Positions 44,136-53,686 of a stretch of DNA of 64,000 bases are shown here, in pieces. The DNA is from Williamsia sp. DF01-3 (lineage in GTDB: Bacteria > Actinomycetota > Actinomycetes > Mycobacteriales > Mycobacteriaceae): NCBI RefSeq assembly GCF_023051145.1, contig NZ_JALKFS010000005.1:5101733-5165732 (forward strand). The letters run 5' to 3'. The position numbers and the translations under genes were made by a program. The stretch's first letter is position 1, and every line of letters begins with the position of its first letter. The notes beneath the pieces were generated by a model. That model did no database searches and was not told where the DNA came from. It worked only from the letters and a program-made list of their open reading frames with translations.

Positions 44136-44863
44136 CGGCCCACCCCGATGCTCTCGCCGGGCCGCTCAGGGCGCAGCCGCAGGACCTCGCGCATCGATGG
44201 GCCCGCCCCGAGACGCGACTTCGCGCGGACCTCGAGCAGGTTCATCACCAGCGTCAGCACGTAGGCGATGCAGAAGTACAGAACCAGACCGATCCCGAAC
44301 GCGAACACCGTGTCGCCGGTCCCTCGTCGGAGCTGTTCGATCTGATACGTGAGATCCTGCAGCAGAACGAAACTGGCCAGCGCGCTGCCCTTCAGCAACT
44401 GGATCAGCAGGTTGTTCAGCGGCGGCAACATCTGAACCCAGGCCTGCGGGAAGATGATGCGGTGCAACCGCTGCCACGGCGAGAAGTTGAGCGCCACAGC
44501 GCCTTCCCACTGGGTGGCAGGTACCGCCGCAATGGATCCACGGACCACTTCGGCGCCGTATGCGCCGTAGTTCAGGCCCAAGGCGAGAATCCCACAGAAC
44601 ATCGCTTCGAGCTGAAATCCGAGCAGGGGCAACACGTAGAAGAGCCAGAACAACTGCACCAGCAGGGAGGTGCCTCGAAAGAACTCCACTATGGTGCGGG
44701 AGACACCCCTGACCAGCACGTACTTGTTCCCCGCGGCGAGACCGAGCAGGAGGGCGAGCACAAAGGCAAGCGCAGCGCCGCCGAGCGTCAGGTAGATCGT
44801 CGTGAGGATGCCTTCCTGGATGCGAGGCCATGCATCCAGGAAGGTGTCGAAGTTCTCACCCAC
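44132..44863 (-). CDS. ehuC: ectoine/hydroxyectoine ABC transporter permease EhuC
   Basis: A 243-residue permease. The EAA-type loop QWEGAVALNFSPWQRLHRIIFPQAWV and the segments VEFFRGTSLLVQLFWLFYVLPLLG and LNYGAYGAEVVRGSI match EhuC. The C-terminus carries a basic Arg-rich cytoplasmic tail. It starts at GTG 44863, 24 bases after the ehuB stop. It pairs with EhuD. Confidence 0.88.
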   Translation of the reverse strand: MGENFDTFLDAWPRIQEGILTTIYLTLGGAALAFVLALLLGLAAGNKYVLVRGVSRTIVEFFRGTSLLVQLFWLFYVLPLLGFQLEAMFCGILALGLNYGAYGAEVVRGSIAAVPATQWEGAVALNFSPWQRLHRIIFPQAWVQMLPPLNNLLIQLLKGSALASFVLLQDLTYQIEQLRRGTGDTVFAFGIGLVLYFCIAYVLTLVMNLLEVRAKSRLGAGPSMREVLRLRPERPGESIGVGR

Positions 44864-44887
44864 GGAGGGATACCGCTCCGGTCGGGA

Positions 44888-45781
44888 TCAAACGCCCTCA
44901 CACAGTTGGGCAGTGGTCAGGTTGGGATCGGGCAGTTCTTCTTCTGTGAAGCCGAACTCGCCGACCAGATCCAAGTACTTCTGCGGATCCGACGTGATCT
45001 TCGCCAGTTCGGCGTTGTACGCCTCGAGCAACTCTTTGTCATCGGTGCGGAACACCGTGGCACCGGCACCCACCTGCGGCTTTCCGTCGATGTTCGCCAC
45101 GAAGGACTCGGTGACGTCAACCGGCGCGCCCGGGTTGTTGGTCTTCATCCAATTGAGTGAGATGGCGGTCAGCGCAAAGACGTCCGCACGACCCGACGTG
45201 ACGGCATCCATTCCGTCCTGCGGCGTGGCCACCTGCGTGCTCTCGATCCCCAGGGACTCGGCGTAGTCCGACTCGACCGCACCGGTCATGGTGGCCAATC
45301 GGGCGCCGCTGTCTTTCACCGACTGCATGTCTTTGAGCCCCTTGGGATTGCCCTGCGTGACCATCAGTGCGGTGGTGTAGTTGAACTCGGGATCGCCGAA
45401 AGCGGCCTGCTCGCAGCGTTGCGGCAAGATCGACATGCCGGCGCTCACGACATCGAACCGATTGGCCTGCAATCCGGGTATGAGAGAACCGAAATCGGCG
45501 TTCACACCCTCGACGGTCTCGATTCCCAGGTTCCCGAAGATCTCTCGGTGCAGTGCCACCGTGGCACCGGTCAGATTGCCGTCCTGCTCGAACGAGTAAG
45601 GCGCCTCACCCGCGAACCCCACGGTGACAACACCCTTGTCCTTGAGTTCCTGCAGGTGGTTCGAGTCGTCACCGGAATCGGTCGACGTGCACGCCGCCAT
45701 GGTTCCCGCAGTGAGGGTGACCACGGCGAATGTGATTGCACACCTGCTGGTTACACGCTTGCTCAACACGTTCAATGCCAT
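44888..45781 (-). CDS. ehuB: ectoine/hydroxyectoine ABC transporter substrate-binding lipoprotein EhuB
   Basis: A 297-residue SBP_bac_3-type lipoprotein. The signal peptide ends in lipobox GTMAAC. The mature fold starts VVTVGFAGEAPYSF, with NADFGSLIPGLQANRFDVVSAGMSILPQRCEQ and FALTAISLNWM. The FGSLIPGLQ...RFDV...ILPQRC pattern is typical of EhuB, whose aromatic cage binds ectoine. ATG 45781 follows GAAGG. It is first in the importer operon. No ectoine breakdown genes follow, so the role here is probably osmoprotection. Confidence 0.88.
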   Translation of the reverse strand: MALNVLSKRVTSRCAITFAVVTLTAGTMAACTSTDSGDDSNHLQELKDKGVVTVGFAGEAPYSFEQDGNLTGATVALHREIFGNLGIETVEGVNADFGSLIPGLQANRFDVVSAGMSILPQRCEQAAFGDPEFNYTTALMVTQGNPKGLKDMQSVKDSGARLATMTGAVESDYAESLGIESTQVATPQDGMDAVTSGRADVFALTAISLNWMKTNNPGAPVDVTESFVANIDGKPQVGAGATVFRTDDKELLEAYNAELAKITSDPQKYLDLVGEFGFTEEELPDPNLTTAQLCEGV

Positions 45782-46061
45782 CTGTCTGGCCTTCCGCTCA
45801 CTGTCGGGTGCGCAGACAGGCAACCGCCGACACGCAGGTACCCTCCCCGCCGACGAACGCCATGCCACCCACCCGACTACTGCAGTCTCATCGTTCTCTC
45901 CGGTTGGGTGAACGTAACACCTTTCGATGCATCACCGATGAGTGTCGGAATATTCTGATGCCCGAGAATCGGTGTGGGCGCGTCCCAGCCATCGGCAGGC
46001 GACCACCGAAAAGTCACCCGGCACGGACCCGATTCATTACCAACGCGAAAGAGCGTGGGTA

Positions 46062-47129
46062 TCAGTGCCGACTCTCGTACACGGTCACTTCACTCGCCTT
46101 GATCACCAGGAACACCTCATCGTCGGCAACGAGTCCCAGCTCGGTGACAGCCGACCACGTCACGGTCGCGGTGAGGATCGTCCCGTCAGCAACCCGGGCG
46201 TCGATCCGTGCGAGATCGCCCTGCGGAACGAGTTGCACAACAACGGCCTTCACGGCGTTACGCGGGCTGCCGCTGGGCCGATCGCGATAGACGGCGACAG
46301 CGCGCGGCGAAAAGGCCGCCATCACAGCAGTTCCCGGTGCTATCGGCGTATCGAGCAATCCGGAGACCGCAAAGCCGGCAGCTTCCAGGACGTCACCGTT
46401 CCAGACTCCGCTCACCAGATTGAGTCCGGCGAGTTGCGCCGAGAACTGGTTGATCGGGCTGGCCAGCAAGTCACGGACCGGGCCACGCGCCACGATCCGG
46501 CCCTCGGCCAAGATGATCGCCGAGTCAGCGAGCGTCACGGCGTCAGCGACATCGTGGGTCACCAGCACCGTGATCCGCGCGCGGTCCGCGAGAATCTGTC
46601 GGAGCATCGACCGGATGCGGTGGACCACATCCACATCGAGTGCACTGAACGGCTCGTCGAGCAGCAGCACCGACGGCTCGGTGGCAAGCGCGCGCGCCAG
46701 CGACACCCTCTGTGACTGACCTCCGGACAGTTGCGCCGGCTTGCGATCCGCGAGTTCGGTGGCGCCGACGGCGTCGAGCCACTTGTCGGTGCGAGCCCTG
46801 ATCTGAGCTCTTGGCAGGCGCCTCGCCGACGGTCCGAACGCCACGTTCTGCCTCACGGTGAGGTGCGGGAACAACAGTCCCTGCTGCGTCAGCATCGACA
46901 CGTCGCGTCGGTGTGGAGGCATGAAAGTGTTGCTGCCGAACAATTCTCGCGATCCCAGGGCTATTCGTCCGGCACCCGGCCTCGACAATCCGGCCAGCAG
47001 ATTCATCAGTGTGCTCTTGCCGGCACCGTTGGGGCCCATGACGGCGACGGTATGCCCCTGCGGAACAGTCAGTTCGACGTCGATGGCCGGCAGCTCATTG
47101 CGCAGCGACGCGATCAGATCGCCTGTCAC
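46062..47129 (-). CDS. modC: molybdate ABC transporter ATP-binding protein ModC
   Basis: A 355-residue ATPase. Walker A is [17 protein letters not shown], the signature [15 protein letters not shown], Walker [13 protein letters not shown] and the His switch LVTHDVADA. The C-terminal part (about 290-350, [20 protein letters not shown]) is a TOBE-like oxyanion-binding domain usual for ModC. GTG 47129 overlaps the modB stop. It is last in the modulator-modA-modB-modC operon. Confidence 0.9.
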   Translation of the reverse strand: MTGDLIASLRNELPAIDVELTVPQGHTVAVMGPNGAGKSTLMNLLAGLSRPGAGRIALGSRELFGSNTFMPPHRRDVSMLTQQGLLFPHLTVRQNVAFGPSARRLPRAQIRARTDKWLDAVGATELADRKPAQLSGGQSQRVSLARALATEPSVLLLDEPFSALDVDVVHRIRSMLRQILADRARITVLVTHDVADAVTLADSAIILAEGRIVARGPVRDLLASPINQFSAQLAGLNLVSGVWNGDVLEAAGFAVSGLLDTPIAPGTAVMAAFSPRAVAVYRDRPSGSPRNAVKAVVVQLVPQGDLARIDARVADGTILTATVTWSAVTELGLVADDEVFLVIKASEVTVYESRH

Positions 47130-47932
47130 AGCACAGCCGTCCGCCGCGAATCGCGCACGTGCACGGCCACCACGACGAGCAACGCGACCACGACGAGGAC
47201 CACGGAGAGCGGAAGCGCCTGCTCCGGTTGACTGATCGACTCCACGTAGATCGCCAACGGCGCAGTCTGGGTGACACCCTGGAGATTGCCCGCGAACGTG
47301 ATCGTCGCGCCGAACTCGCCGAGCGCACGGGCGAACGCCAGCACCATTCCGGAGAGCAGCGCCGGAAACACCAGTGGCATGGTCACTTTCCACAGGGTGC
47401 GGGTGGGCGACGCCCCGAGCGTGGCCGCCACCTGTTCGTATCGCGCCCCGACGGTGCGCAGCGCTCCCTCCAGACTGATGACGAGAAAGGGAAGTGCCAC
47501 GAAGGTCTGCGCCAGCACCACTGCCGAGGTGGTGAATGCGATGTCGATTCCGAGGGCCGAAAGACGTTCGCCCACCAGGCCGAATTTCCCGAAGGCGTAG
47601 AGGAGACCGATTCCCCCGACCACCGGCGGCAGGACCAGCGGTAGCAGCACCACCGAACGCACCACGCGCACGGTGCTGCCACCGCGCCGCGCGAACACGA
47701 TCGACATCGGAACGCCCAGAAGGATGCACAGGACGGTACTGATCGCGGCCGTCTGCACACTCAACGCCAGTGCGTCCACGGACGATTCGGAGGTGACGTT
47801 GTCCCAGAAGTCGTCCCAGGGAGTGTTCACCGCCAATGCGATGGGCGGCAGCATCACCAGTGCGATACCGAGGGCGGCCGGCACATACAACCATGCCGGA
47901 ACGGCCTTGAGACCGGATTGCGAAGCCTTCAC
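47126..47932 (-). CDS. modB: molybdate ABC transporter permease ModB
   Basis: A 268-residue permease with about six helices. Signature segments are [21 protein letters not shown] and the EAA-type loop [31 protein letters not shown], followed by [14 protein letters not shown], highly typical of ModB. GTG 47932 overlaps the modA stop (GTGA). Confidence 0.92.
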   Translation of the reverse strand: MKASQSGLKAVPAWLYVPAALGIALVMLPPIALAVNTPWDDFWDNVTSESSVDALALSVQTAAISTVLCILLGVPMSIVFARRGGSTVRVVRSVVLLPLVLPPVVGGIGLLYAFGKFGLVGERLSALGIDIAFTTSAVVLAQTFVALPFLVISLEGALRTVGARYEQVAATLGASPTRTLWKVTMPLVFPALLSGMVLAFARALGEFGATITFAGNLQGVTQTAPLAIYVESISQPEQALPLSVVLVVVALLVVVAVHVRDSRRTAVL

Positions 47933-48717
47933 GTCGCCGGCCCGAAGCCCATTCGTTCGAGTACCGCCGCCCCCTGCGCACCCGTGACCATGTCGACGAA
48001 TTGCTTTGCCAGAGGCGCGTTCTCCGACTCGGCTACTGCCCCGATGGGATATGCGTTGACCACCGCGGCAAGGGCGGGGTCGGCGACGGTGGTGACCGAG
48101 TCACCCGCGCCGACTGCGTCGGTGACGTACACCAGTCCCGCGTCGGCCTGCCCCGTCTGGACCTTGCTGAGCACCCCGGTCACCGCCGTTTCCTCGCTCA
48201 CCGGCTTGATGTCGATGCCGGTGTTCTCCTCGACCAGGGCCGCGGCACTGCCACAGGGCACACTCACCGAGCAGATGACAGTCGTGACACCGTCTTTCGT
48301 CACGTCGGCCAGGGTACGGATGTTCTTCGGATTCCCCGGGGCGGTGACGATGGTGAGCACATTGGTGGCGAAGATCTGCGGATCAGCCACCTTCTCGCCC
48401 AGTTTCGCCATACTCTTCTCGTCGGCCGTGGCCACGACGTCCGCATCGGCGCCCTGTTCGATCTGCGTGACAAGCGCCTGGGAGCCGTCGAAGTTCAGGG
48501 AGACGTCGACGCCGCCGTGCGTCTCGGAGAACTCGTCGGCCAATGCCGTGAAGCTGTTCTTCAACGAGGCCGCGGCGAACACGGTGAGGCCGGCTTCGTC
48601 GACTTGTCCGCCTTCTGTGCCGCTGGTCGAGCACCCTGCGAGCACCACGGCGGCAGCGAACACCAAGCTGAGCGACTCGGAGAGTCGAGCCGATGTGGTG
48701 GATCTCCGCCTGCCCAT
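47929..48717 (-). CDS. modA: molybdate ABC transporter substrate-binding lipoprotein ModA
   Basis: A 262-residue exported lipoprotein. The signal peptide ends in lipobox VLAGC. The mature part begins [16 protein letters not shown], then [26 protein letters not shown], the classic ModA oxyanion-binding loops; the C-terminal third has [13 protein letters not shown]. It captures molybdate or tungstate. ATG 48717 overlaps the TGA of the upstream regulator gene (TGATG). Confidence 0.92.
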   Translation of the reverse strand: MGRRRSTTSARLSESLSLVFAAAVVLAGCSTSGTEGGQVDEAGLTVFAAASLKNSFTALADEFSETHGGVDVSLNFDGSQALVTQIEQGADADVVATADEKSMAKLGEKVADPQIFATNVLTIVTAPGNPKNIRTLADVTKDGVTTVICSVSVPCGSAAALVEENTGIDIKPVSEETAVTGVLSKVQTGQADAGLVYVTDAVGAGDSVTTVADPALAAVVNAYPIGAVAESENAPLAKQFVDMVTGAQGAAVLERMGFGPAT

Positions 48718-49118
48718 CACCTGCTCCTGGTCTCGACGATGACCGTGGTGGCCTTGACCACCGCTGTCGCGACCTCCCCGGGCCGTAGCCCGAGTTCGTT
48801 CACGGCGTCGGTGCTCATCAGCGAAGTCACCTCGAACGGGCCACACTGCAAGGTCACCTGGCTCATCACCGGGTCGGAGCGAACGTCAGTGACCAGGCCC
48901 ACGAATCGGTTACGGGCCGAACGCGCCACCGGTGCATCGGTCGACACGACGCCGGGTGCCCGGTCTCGCGCGACCTTGGCCAGGTCGGCGCCGTCGACCA
49001 CCTGACGGCCGCTGCCGTCGACATGGGCGGGTAGCTGTCCCCCGCTGATCATCCGGCGCACCGTGTCGTCGCTGAGGCCGAGGAGTTCTGCCGCCTGTCG
49101 AATCTTGAGATCGCCCAC
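48717..49118 (-). CDS. molybdenum-dependent regulator: helix-turn-helix plus TOBE (molbindin) domain
   Basis: A 133-residue protein. An excisionase/MerR-like helix-turn-helix lies at the N-terminus (LKIRQAAELLGLSDDTVRRMISGGQLPAH), and a single TOBE domain follows (about 70-130, NRFVGLVTDVRSDPVMSQVTLQ, AVNELGLRPGEVATAVVKATTVIVE). TOBE domains bind molybdate, so this should sense it and regulate the operon it heads, acting like a compact ModE. GTG 49118 begins just before the conserved helix-turn-helix; an ATG at 49169 would add 17 residues. Its stop overlaps modA. Confidence 0.9.
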   Translation of the reverse strand: MGDLKIRQAAELLGLSDDTVRRMISGGQLPAHVDGSGRQVVDGADLAKVARDRAPGVVSTDAPVARSARNRFVGLVTDVRSDPVMSQVTLQCGPFEVTSLMSTDAVNELGLRPGEVATAVVKATTVIVETRSR

Positions 49119-49269
49119 CTGACGATGGTCCGCCGCATGTGCGGCGCTGTCAATCAAATCCAGCCGCATCCGCGGATCCAGAGTCCATTCGGCGCCGGCG
49201 CGATGAGTTCTGGCGGCGCCGGGTGTCTACCTTCCCGAGATCCCTTTCCACACTTCCGAGGAGCCAAAA

Positions 49270-50076
49270 ATGCCAGTTCCCACCCACTCCGACGGCGTTG
49301 CGGTCTGGTTCGACCTGTCGAGTACCGACCCCGCCGCTGCCGCGGACTTCTACGGCCGACTGTTCGGCTGGGACCACACCGAGATGGACGAGCGCTTCGG
49401 CGGGTATTCGCAGTTCACCCACAAGGGCAAGCTGATCGCCGGCCTCGGTCCGAAACCTGATCCGGGTATGCCGGACTTCTGGTGCACCTACTTTCAGACC
49501 TCTGACATCGAGGCCACCGTCAAAACCGTCGCCGCTTCGGGAGGCAGCGTGTTCCAAGACCCGATGGAGATACCGGAGCAGGGCACCATGGCGATCGTGA
49601 TGGATCCGGGCGGCGACCCCGAGACAGGCGCAAACCCGCACGGCGCGGTGTTCGGACTGTGGCAACCAGGACAGCACACCGGATTCGAGCTGCACATGGA
49701 GACCGGTGCCGCAACGTATTTCGAGCTCCAGACCACCGGCTACACACGAGCCGTCGAGTTCTACGGCGAGGTGCTCGGCAATCCCGTCGTCAGCCTCGGG
49801 GACACGGACGAGTTCCGCTACAGCCAGCTGAGTCTTCCCGACAGGGCGCCGGGCGAAGGCTATGCCGGGATCATGGACGCATCCGGCTACCTGCCGTCCG
49901 AGGTCCCATCGCACTGGGCTATCTACATCGGCACCGACAACGTCGACGCAACCGTCGACAAGGCCGTCGAACTCGGCGGGGCCGTCGTTGCCGCGCCCGA
50001 GGACACCCCGTACGGGCGACTCGCCACGATCGGCGACCCGTTCGGGGCGATGATCAAACTGCAGCAGGTCGCCTGA
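49270..50076 (+). CDS. double VOC (glyoxalase-fold) protein, Cfp30B-like
   Basis: A 268-residue protein with two vicinal-oxygen-chelate domains: about 8-125 (VAVWFDLSSTDPAAAADFYGRLFGWD) and about 140-265 (YFELQTTGYTRAVEFYGEVLG, then HWAIYIGTDNVDATVDKAVELGG). Length and layout match mycobacterial Rv0577/Cfp30B, described as a methylglyoxal-related or cell-surface antigen protein. The activity is not certain from sequence. ATG 49270 is preceded by GAGGAGCC. It is divergent from the molybdate operon and 215 bases before the DrrAB-type genes. Confidence 0.9.
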   Translation: MPVPTHSDGVAVWFDLSSTDPAAAADFYGRLFGWDHTEMDERFGGYSQFTHKGKLIAGLGPKPDPGMPDFWCTYFQTSDIEATVKTVAASGGSVFQDPMEIPEQGTMAIVMDPGGDPETGANPHGAVFGLWQPGQHTGFELHMETGAATYFELQTTGYTRAVEFYGEVLGNPVVSLGDTDEFRYSQLSLPDRAPGEGYAGIMDASGYLPSEVPSHWAIYIGTDNVDATVDKAVELGGAVVAAPEDTPYGRLATIGDPFGAMIKLQQVA

Positions 50077-50181
50077 GACAACGGCCGGGTGCGGGCCTCG
50101 GCGACGAAGTCCGACACGGGGCGACGGAACTTCGCCGTCGCAGACGAATACAAGATGAACGAACCACCGGGGGACGAGCCC

Positions 50182-50229
50182 TTGACTTCAAGCGCACTTG
50201 AACATGAACCATCAGATCACCTGATCAGG
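50182..50229 (+). promoter_or_regulatory. promoter-operator candidate upstream of the DrrAB-type exporter
   Basis: TTGACT (50182-50187) resembles a -35 and overlaps TTCAAG-CGCA-CTTGAA (50187-50202), a perfect 6-4-6 inverted repeat. CCTGATCAGG (50220-50229) is a second perfect palindrome. They lie 60-110 bases before the exporter start. No divergent regulator is adjacent. Confidence 0.4.
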
Positions 50230-50291
50230 ACAGAAGACCATCGGAAGCCGGATTTGTCTGATTCGGTATCCATCCACCAGAGGAGTGTTCC

Positions 50292-51338
50292 GTGACCCAG
50301 CTCGGCGATAAAAGCGCTGGCCCGATGTCAGAGTCGGTGGATACGGTTACCCGCATGACAACTGCCACGGGGGCCACCGACCTAGCGATCGAAGCCATCG
50401 ACCTGGTCAAAGAATTCGACGGTGTTCGCGCCGTCGACGGAGTTAGTTTTTCAGTTCCACCGGGGTCCGTCCTGGGACTGCTCGGGCCCAACGGCGCGGG
50501 CAAGACCACCACGGTCCGCATGATGACAACACTGAGTCAGCCGACGTCGGGCACTGCTCGCATCGCCGGATATGACGTACGGGAGAACCCGGATCTCGTC
50601 CGCAGCAACATGGGCCTCACCGGTCAGGCTGCGACGGTCGACGAATTGCTCACCGGCCGCGAGAACCTGTGGATGATTGGCAGCCTCTACGGTCTTCCCC
50701 GCAAGGACGTACGCCGGTCCGGCGACCAACTGCTCGAGCAGTTCTCCCTGACCGACGCTGCGGACCGCGTGGTCAAGACCTACTCGGGAGGTATGCGCCG
50801 CCGGCTCGACCTCGCGGTCAGCCTCCTGGCCTCGCCGCCGGTGCTCTTCCTGGACGAGCCCACCACCGGCCTCGACCCGCGCAGCCGCCAGGAACTCTGG
50901 GACGTGCTGCGATCGCTGGTGAACGACGGAACCACACTGCTGCTCACCACGCAGTATCTCGAAGAGGCCGACCAGCTCGCCGACGACATCGTTGTCATCG
51001 ACAGGGGCAAGATCATTGCCGCCGGCACGCCACTACAACTCAAGGAACAGGCCGGGCAGGCCAGTCTGGTCATCACGGTCTCGCATGCCGACGATCTCGA
51101 AGAAGCCACCCGGTTGCTGCGCGAGAACAGCGGCGAGGTGTTCGTCGAGGAGTCCGCACGGCAGCTCACCGCGAGCGCCGATGGACTCGCCGACCTGACC
51201 CGGATCGCCGGGATCTTCGAACGCAGCGAGATCGCAGTCGACGACATCGGACTCACCCGCCCGAGCCTGGACGACGTCTTCCTCTCCCTCACCGGACACC
51301 GCGCCGAGGACGCCGACAACGAGGAGAACAAGTCATGA
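50292..51338 (+). CDS. DrrA-type ABC exporter ATP-binding protein
   Basis: A 348-residue ATPase of the daunorubicin-resistance DrrA family. Walker A is GPNGAGKTTTVRMM, the signature YSGGMRRRLDLAVSL, Walker B VLFLDEPTTGLDPRSRQ and the His switch TTQYLEEADQLAD. The C-terminal extension typical of the family covers about 245-340 (RPSLDDVFLSLTGH). GTG 50292 sits after AGAGGA; the first 30 residues are not conserved and a later start is possible. Its stop overlaps the permease start (ATGA). It powers export of a hydrophobic compound, not identified here. Confidence 0.92.
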   Translation: MTQLGDKSAGPMSESVDTVTRMTTATGATDLAIEAIDLVKEFDGVRAVDGVSFSVPPGSVLGLLGPNGAGKTTTVRMMTTLSQPTSGTARIAGYDVRENPDLVRSNMGLTGQAATVDELLTGRENLWMIGSLYGLPRKDVRRSGDQLLEQFSLTDAADRVVKTYSGGMRRRLDLAVSLLASPPVLFLDEPTTGLDPRSRQELWDVLRSLVNDGTTLLLTTQYLEEADQLADDIVVIDRGKIIAAGTPLQLKEQAGQASLVITVSHADDLEEATRLLRENSGEVFVEESARQLTASADGLADLTRIAGIFERSEIAVDDIGLTRPSLDDVFLSLTGHRAEDADNEENKS

Positions 51339-52189
51339 CCACCACCACCTCACCCGCCGACACCGGCCGCTCCACCCCGAAATCCGCTGCAGGCCGGCCT
51401 GATCTGGTCCGAGAATCCCTGGTCATGGTGCGGCGCAACCTGTTACACACCAAGCGCCAGCCAGAGATGCTGTCCGACGTCACGGTGCAGCCGATCATGT
51501 TCGTGCTGTTGTTCGCGTACGTGTTCGGTGCGTCGATCAGTCCTGGCTCCGGATTCGACTACAAAGAGTGGCTGTTGCCCGGCATCATGGGCCAGACCAT
51601 TGCCTTCTCTGCGTTCATCGTCGCGCTCGGCCTCACCAACGATCTGGAGAAAGGCATCATCGACCGCTTCCGGTCGTTGCCGATGGCACGCTCGTCCGTT
51701 CTGGTCGGACGTTCGGTTGCCGCGCTGATCCACTCCTCGATCGGCATCGTGGTCATGGCCATCACGGGTCTGCTCATCGGATGGCGAATCCACGAAGGCA
51801 TCGCCAAGGCCGCGTTGGCTTTTGCTCTGGTGCTCGTGTTCGGGTTCGCCATGATCTGGTTCGGCATCCTGATCGGTTCGGTGATGCGGTCGCCAGAAGC
51901 GGTCAACGGCGTGATGTTCACCTTGCTGTTCCCGATCACGTTCTTGTCCAACGCTTTTGTGCCCACAGAGCCCATGCCCACCTGGTTGCGCACCATCGCG
52001 GAGTGGAACCCGATCTCGTCGCTCGTCCAGGCGATGCGCGAATTGTGGGGCAATGGGCCGGCAGCGCCGGCCGGTGCTCCGTGGCCGCTTCAGAACCCGG
52101 AGCTCTCCACGGTGCTCTGGTCGGTGGCACTCACGCTGATCTTCGCGCCGTTCGCGTTGCGTGCTTACCGCAAGCGCACCACGGACTAG
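51335..52189 (+). CDS. DrrB-type ABC-2 exporter permease
   Basis: A 284-residue ABC-2 membrane protein with about six helices. Family segments are VQPIMFVLLFAYVFGASI, LLPGIMGQTIAFSAFIVALGL, the loop DLEKGIIDRFRSLPMARSSVLVGR, and FPITFLSNAFVPTEPMPTWL. It forms the exporter with the DrrA-type ATPase. It ends before a bidirectional terminator, facing the ROK gene. Confidence 0.92.
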   Translation: MTTTTSPADTGRSTPKSAAGRPDLVRESLVMVRRNLLHTKRQPEMLSDVTVQPIMFVLLFAYVFGASISPGSGFDYKEWLLPGIMGQTIAFSAFIVALGLTNDLEKGIIDRFRSLPMARSSVLVGRSVAALIHSSIGIVVMAITGLLIGWRIHEGIAKAALAFALVLVFGFAMIWFGILIGSVMRSPEAVNGVMFTLLFPITFLSNAFVPTEPMPTWLRTIAEWNPISSLVQAMRELWGNGPAAPAGAPWPLQNPELSTVLWSVALTLIFAPFALRAYRKRTTD

Positions 52190-52210
52190 CAACACCCTGT
52201 GAGCACATCG

Positions 52211-52234
52211 AGCGGGCCGGTGATCCGGCCCGCT
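52211..52234. terminator. bidirectional intrinsic terminator
   Basis: AGCGGGCCGG (52211-52220) and CCGGCCCGCT (52225-52234) pair perfectly around TGAT and are followed by TTGATTGCGTTT. The hairpin separates the convergent exporter permease and ROK genes. Confidence 0.75.
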
Positions 52235-52244
52235 TGATTGCGTT

Positions 52245-53594
52245 TCACAGACTCCGGGACAGAGCCTCGATCGGGTCGCTGTAGATCGCATCAAGCGAAA
52301 CCGCGCCGGCGGCCTGCTGCTGCACGGTGGCACCCGACCGTGACACGCGCACGTCGCGCCGTTCGGACACGGAGGTCTCGCGAACAGCTCTGGCCACCAC
52401 GGGCAGAGTCGAAGGCGCATCCGTGAACGCCTGCCCGCCCAGGACAACGTGGTCGGGGTTGAAGATGTCAGAGATGAGGCCGACCGCACGGCCGAGTACT
52501 TCGGCCCGCTCGGTCAGGATGGCGCGGGCCACGTCGTTGCCTGCGGCAGCGAGCTGGTGCACGTCTTCGACGGTCTCGATGGTCAACCCCGCAGCGATCG
52601 CGGCGTCGACCACACCGGTGTCGCTCACGGTCGGTTCGAGGCGACCGGTGCGGTGGGGGTCGAGGAGTTCGGTGCGGCCCGCGGGGAAATGTCCGATCTC
52701 CGGCGGCCCGGCGGTGGGTGTGTACACGCTTCCACCGACTGTGAAGGCGATACCAACCGTTTCCCGGGCGTAGAAGTAGACGAAGCTGCCGCCTTCTTGA
52801 CCTGGATCGACCAGCAGTTCCGCTTGGGGGTTGAGCAGGAGTTCCGCGGCAGCCATCGCCTCGACGTGCGACGCCACCGAGATGGGCAGACCGATCACCG
52901 ACGCCAGTACTTCACCGACGGGTGCGGACTGCCAGTTCAACCGGGAATGGCTCACACGTCCGCCGTTGTCGACCCTGCCGGCCAGCGCCACCCCGGCCCA
53001 GAGCACACGCTTGTTCTGCCAGCGGGAGAGGAAACGTTTCGCGCTCAATCCGATCGACGTCAAGGTCTGCTCGGGGGTGTCGGCAGCCGGGGTCGGGATC
53101 TGGATGGCGCCCACCACGCGGTGAAACAGGTCGTGGGTGGTGATCGAGGTGACCTTGAGACCGATGTGAATGCCCACCGTCAGGTATTCGGCGGTGTTCA
53201 GCTCGAACGGGAGGCGGGGACGACCGATTGCGCCCGCAGGTGCGAGGTCGGCGCGCTCGCGCAGTAGCCCGGCCTTCAGCAGGGCGCTGACCTGACGGTT
53301 CACCGTCGAGATACTCAACCCCGATGCGGCCGATGCCGCGTCGCGGAACACCGGGCCGTGCAGCCGGGCCGCTCGCAGGACAACTGCCGCCGGTTTGGTC
53401 GACAGATGAAGCTGAGGTGTCGCGACGTGGATCCCGGCGCGGGTTCCGCCGAACTTCGCGGGCGCCTTCTGGCCGAGCGCAGGCTGCGGATGAGCGGGCC
53501 GAGCAGGCGAAGCAACCCGCGAACCAGCTAGCGCATTGGGTCGAGCGGACGGGCGAACAGGTGTTGCTATGCGGTGGTCAAGTGTTGCAGTCAT
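52245..53594 (-). CDS. ROK-family transcriptional regulator
   Basis: A 449-residue protein with a winged helix-turn-helix (about 70-115, LRAARLHGPVFRDAASAASGLSISTVNRQVSALLKAGLL) followed by a ROK sugar-kinase-like domain (about 135-430, YLTVGIHIGLKVTSITT, GVALAGRVDNGG). The N-terminal 60 residues are basic and disordered. The cysteine-rich zinc site of classical ROK kinases (CxCGxxGC) is absent, as in many ROK repressors of actinobacteria. It lies behind a cysteine leader and is divergent from ssuD-sfnG-sfnB, so it is probably the regulator of that sulfur-scavenging locus. The effector is unknown. Confidence 0.9.
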   Translation of the reverse strand: MTATLDHRIATPVRPSARPNALAGSRVASPARPAHPQPALGQKAPAKFGGTRAGIHVATPQLHLSTKPAAVVLRAARLHGPVFRDAASAASGLSISTVNRQVSALLKAGLLRERADLAPAGAIGRPRLPFELNTAEYLTVGIHIGLKVTSITTHDLFHRVVGAIQIPTPAADTPEQTLTSIGLSAKRFLSRWQNKRVLWAGVALAGRVDNGGRVSHSRLNWQSAPVGEVLASVIGLPISVASHVEAMAAAELLLNPQAELLVDPGQEGGSFVYFYARETVGIAFTVGGSVYTPTAGPPEIGHFPAGRTELLDPHRTGRLEPTVSDTGVVDAAIAAGLTIETVEDVHQLAAAGNDVARAILTERAEVLGRAVGLISDIFNPDHVVLGGQAFTDAPSTLPVVARAVRETSVSERRDVRVSRSGATVQQQAAGAVSLDAIYSDPIEALSRSL

Positions 53595-53664
53595 CGAAGG
53601 TCCTCATCGAGTTGTCGCCTCCAGGACCAACGATGGCCGGGGCGGGGAGATGTCTGAGAGAAAT

Positions 53665-53678
53665 GCCGCGAGCGCGGC
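53665..53678 (-). promoter_or_regulatory. hairpin after the cysteine leader, attenuator candidate
   Basis: GCCGC (53665-53669) pairs with GCGGC (53674-53678) around GAGC. On the minus strand it begins 8 bases after the leader stop and is followed by ATTTCTCT, which resembles a weak terminator upstream of the ROK gene. Confidence 0.4.
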
Positions 53679-53686
53679 GGTTCGGG

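Noticed and set aside
49170-52189. Possible antibiotic-production cluster around the DrrAB-type exporter
   Set aside because: No biosynthetic enzyme lies nearby; DrrAB-like exporters are common alone.
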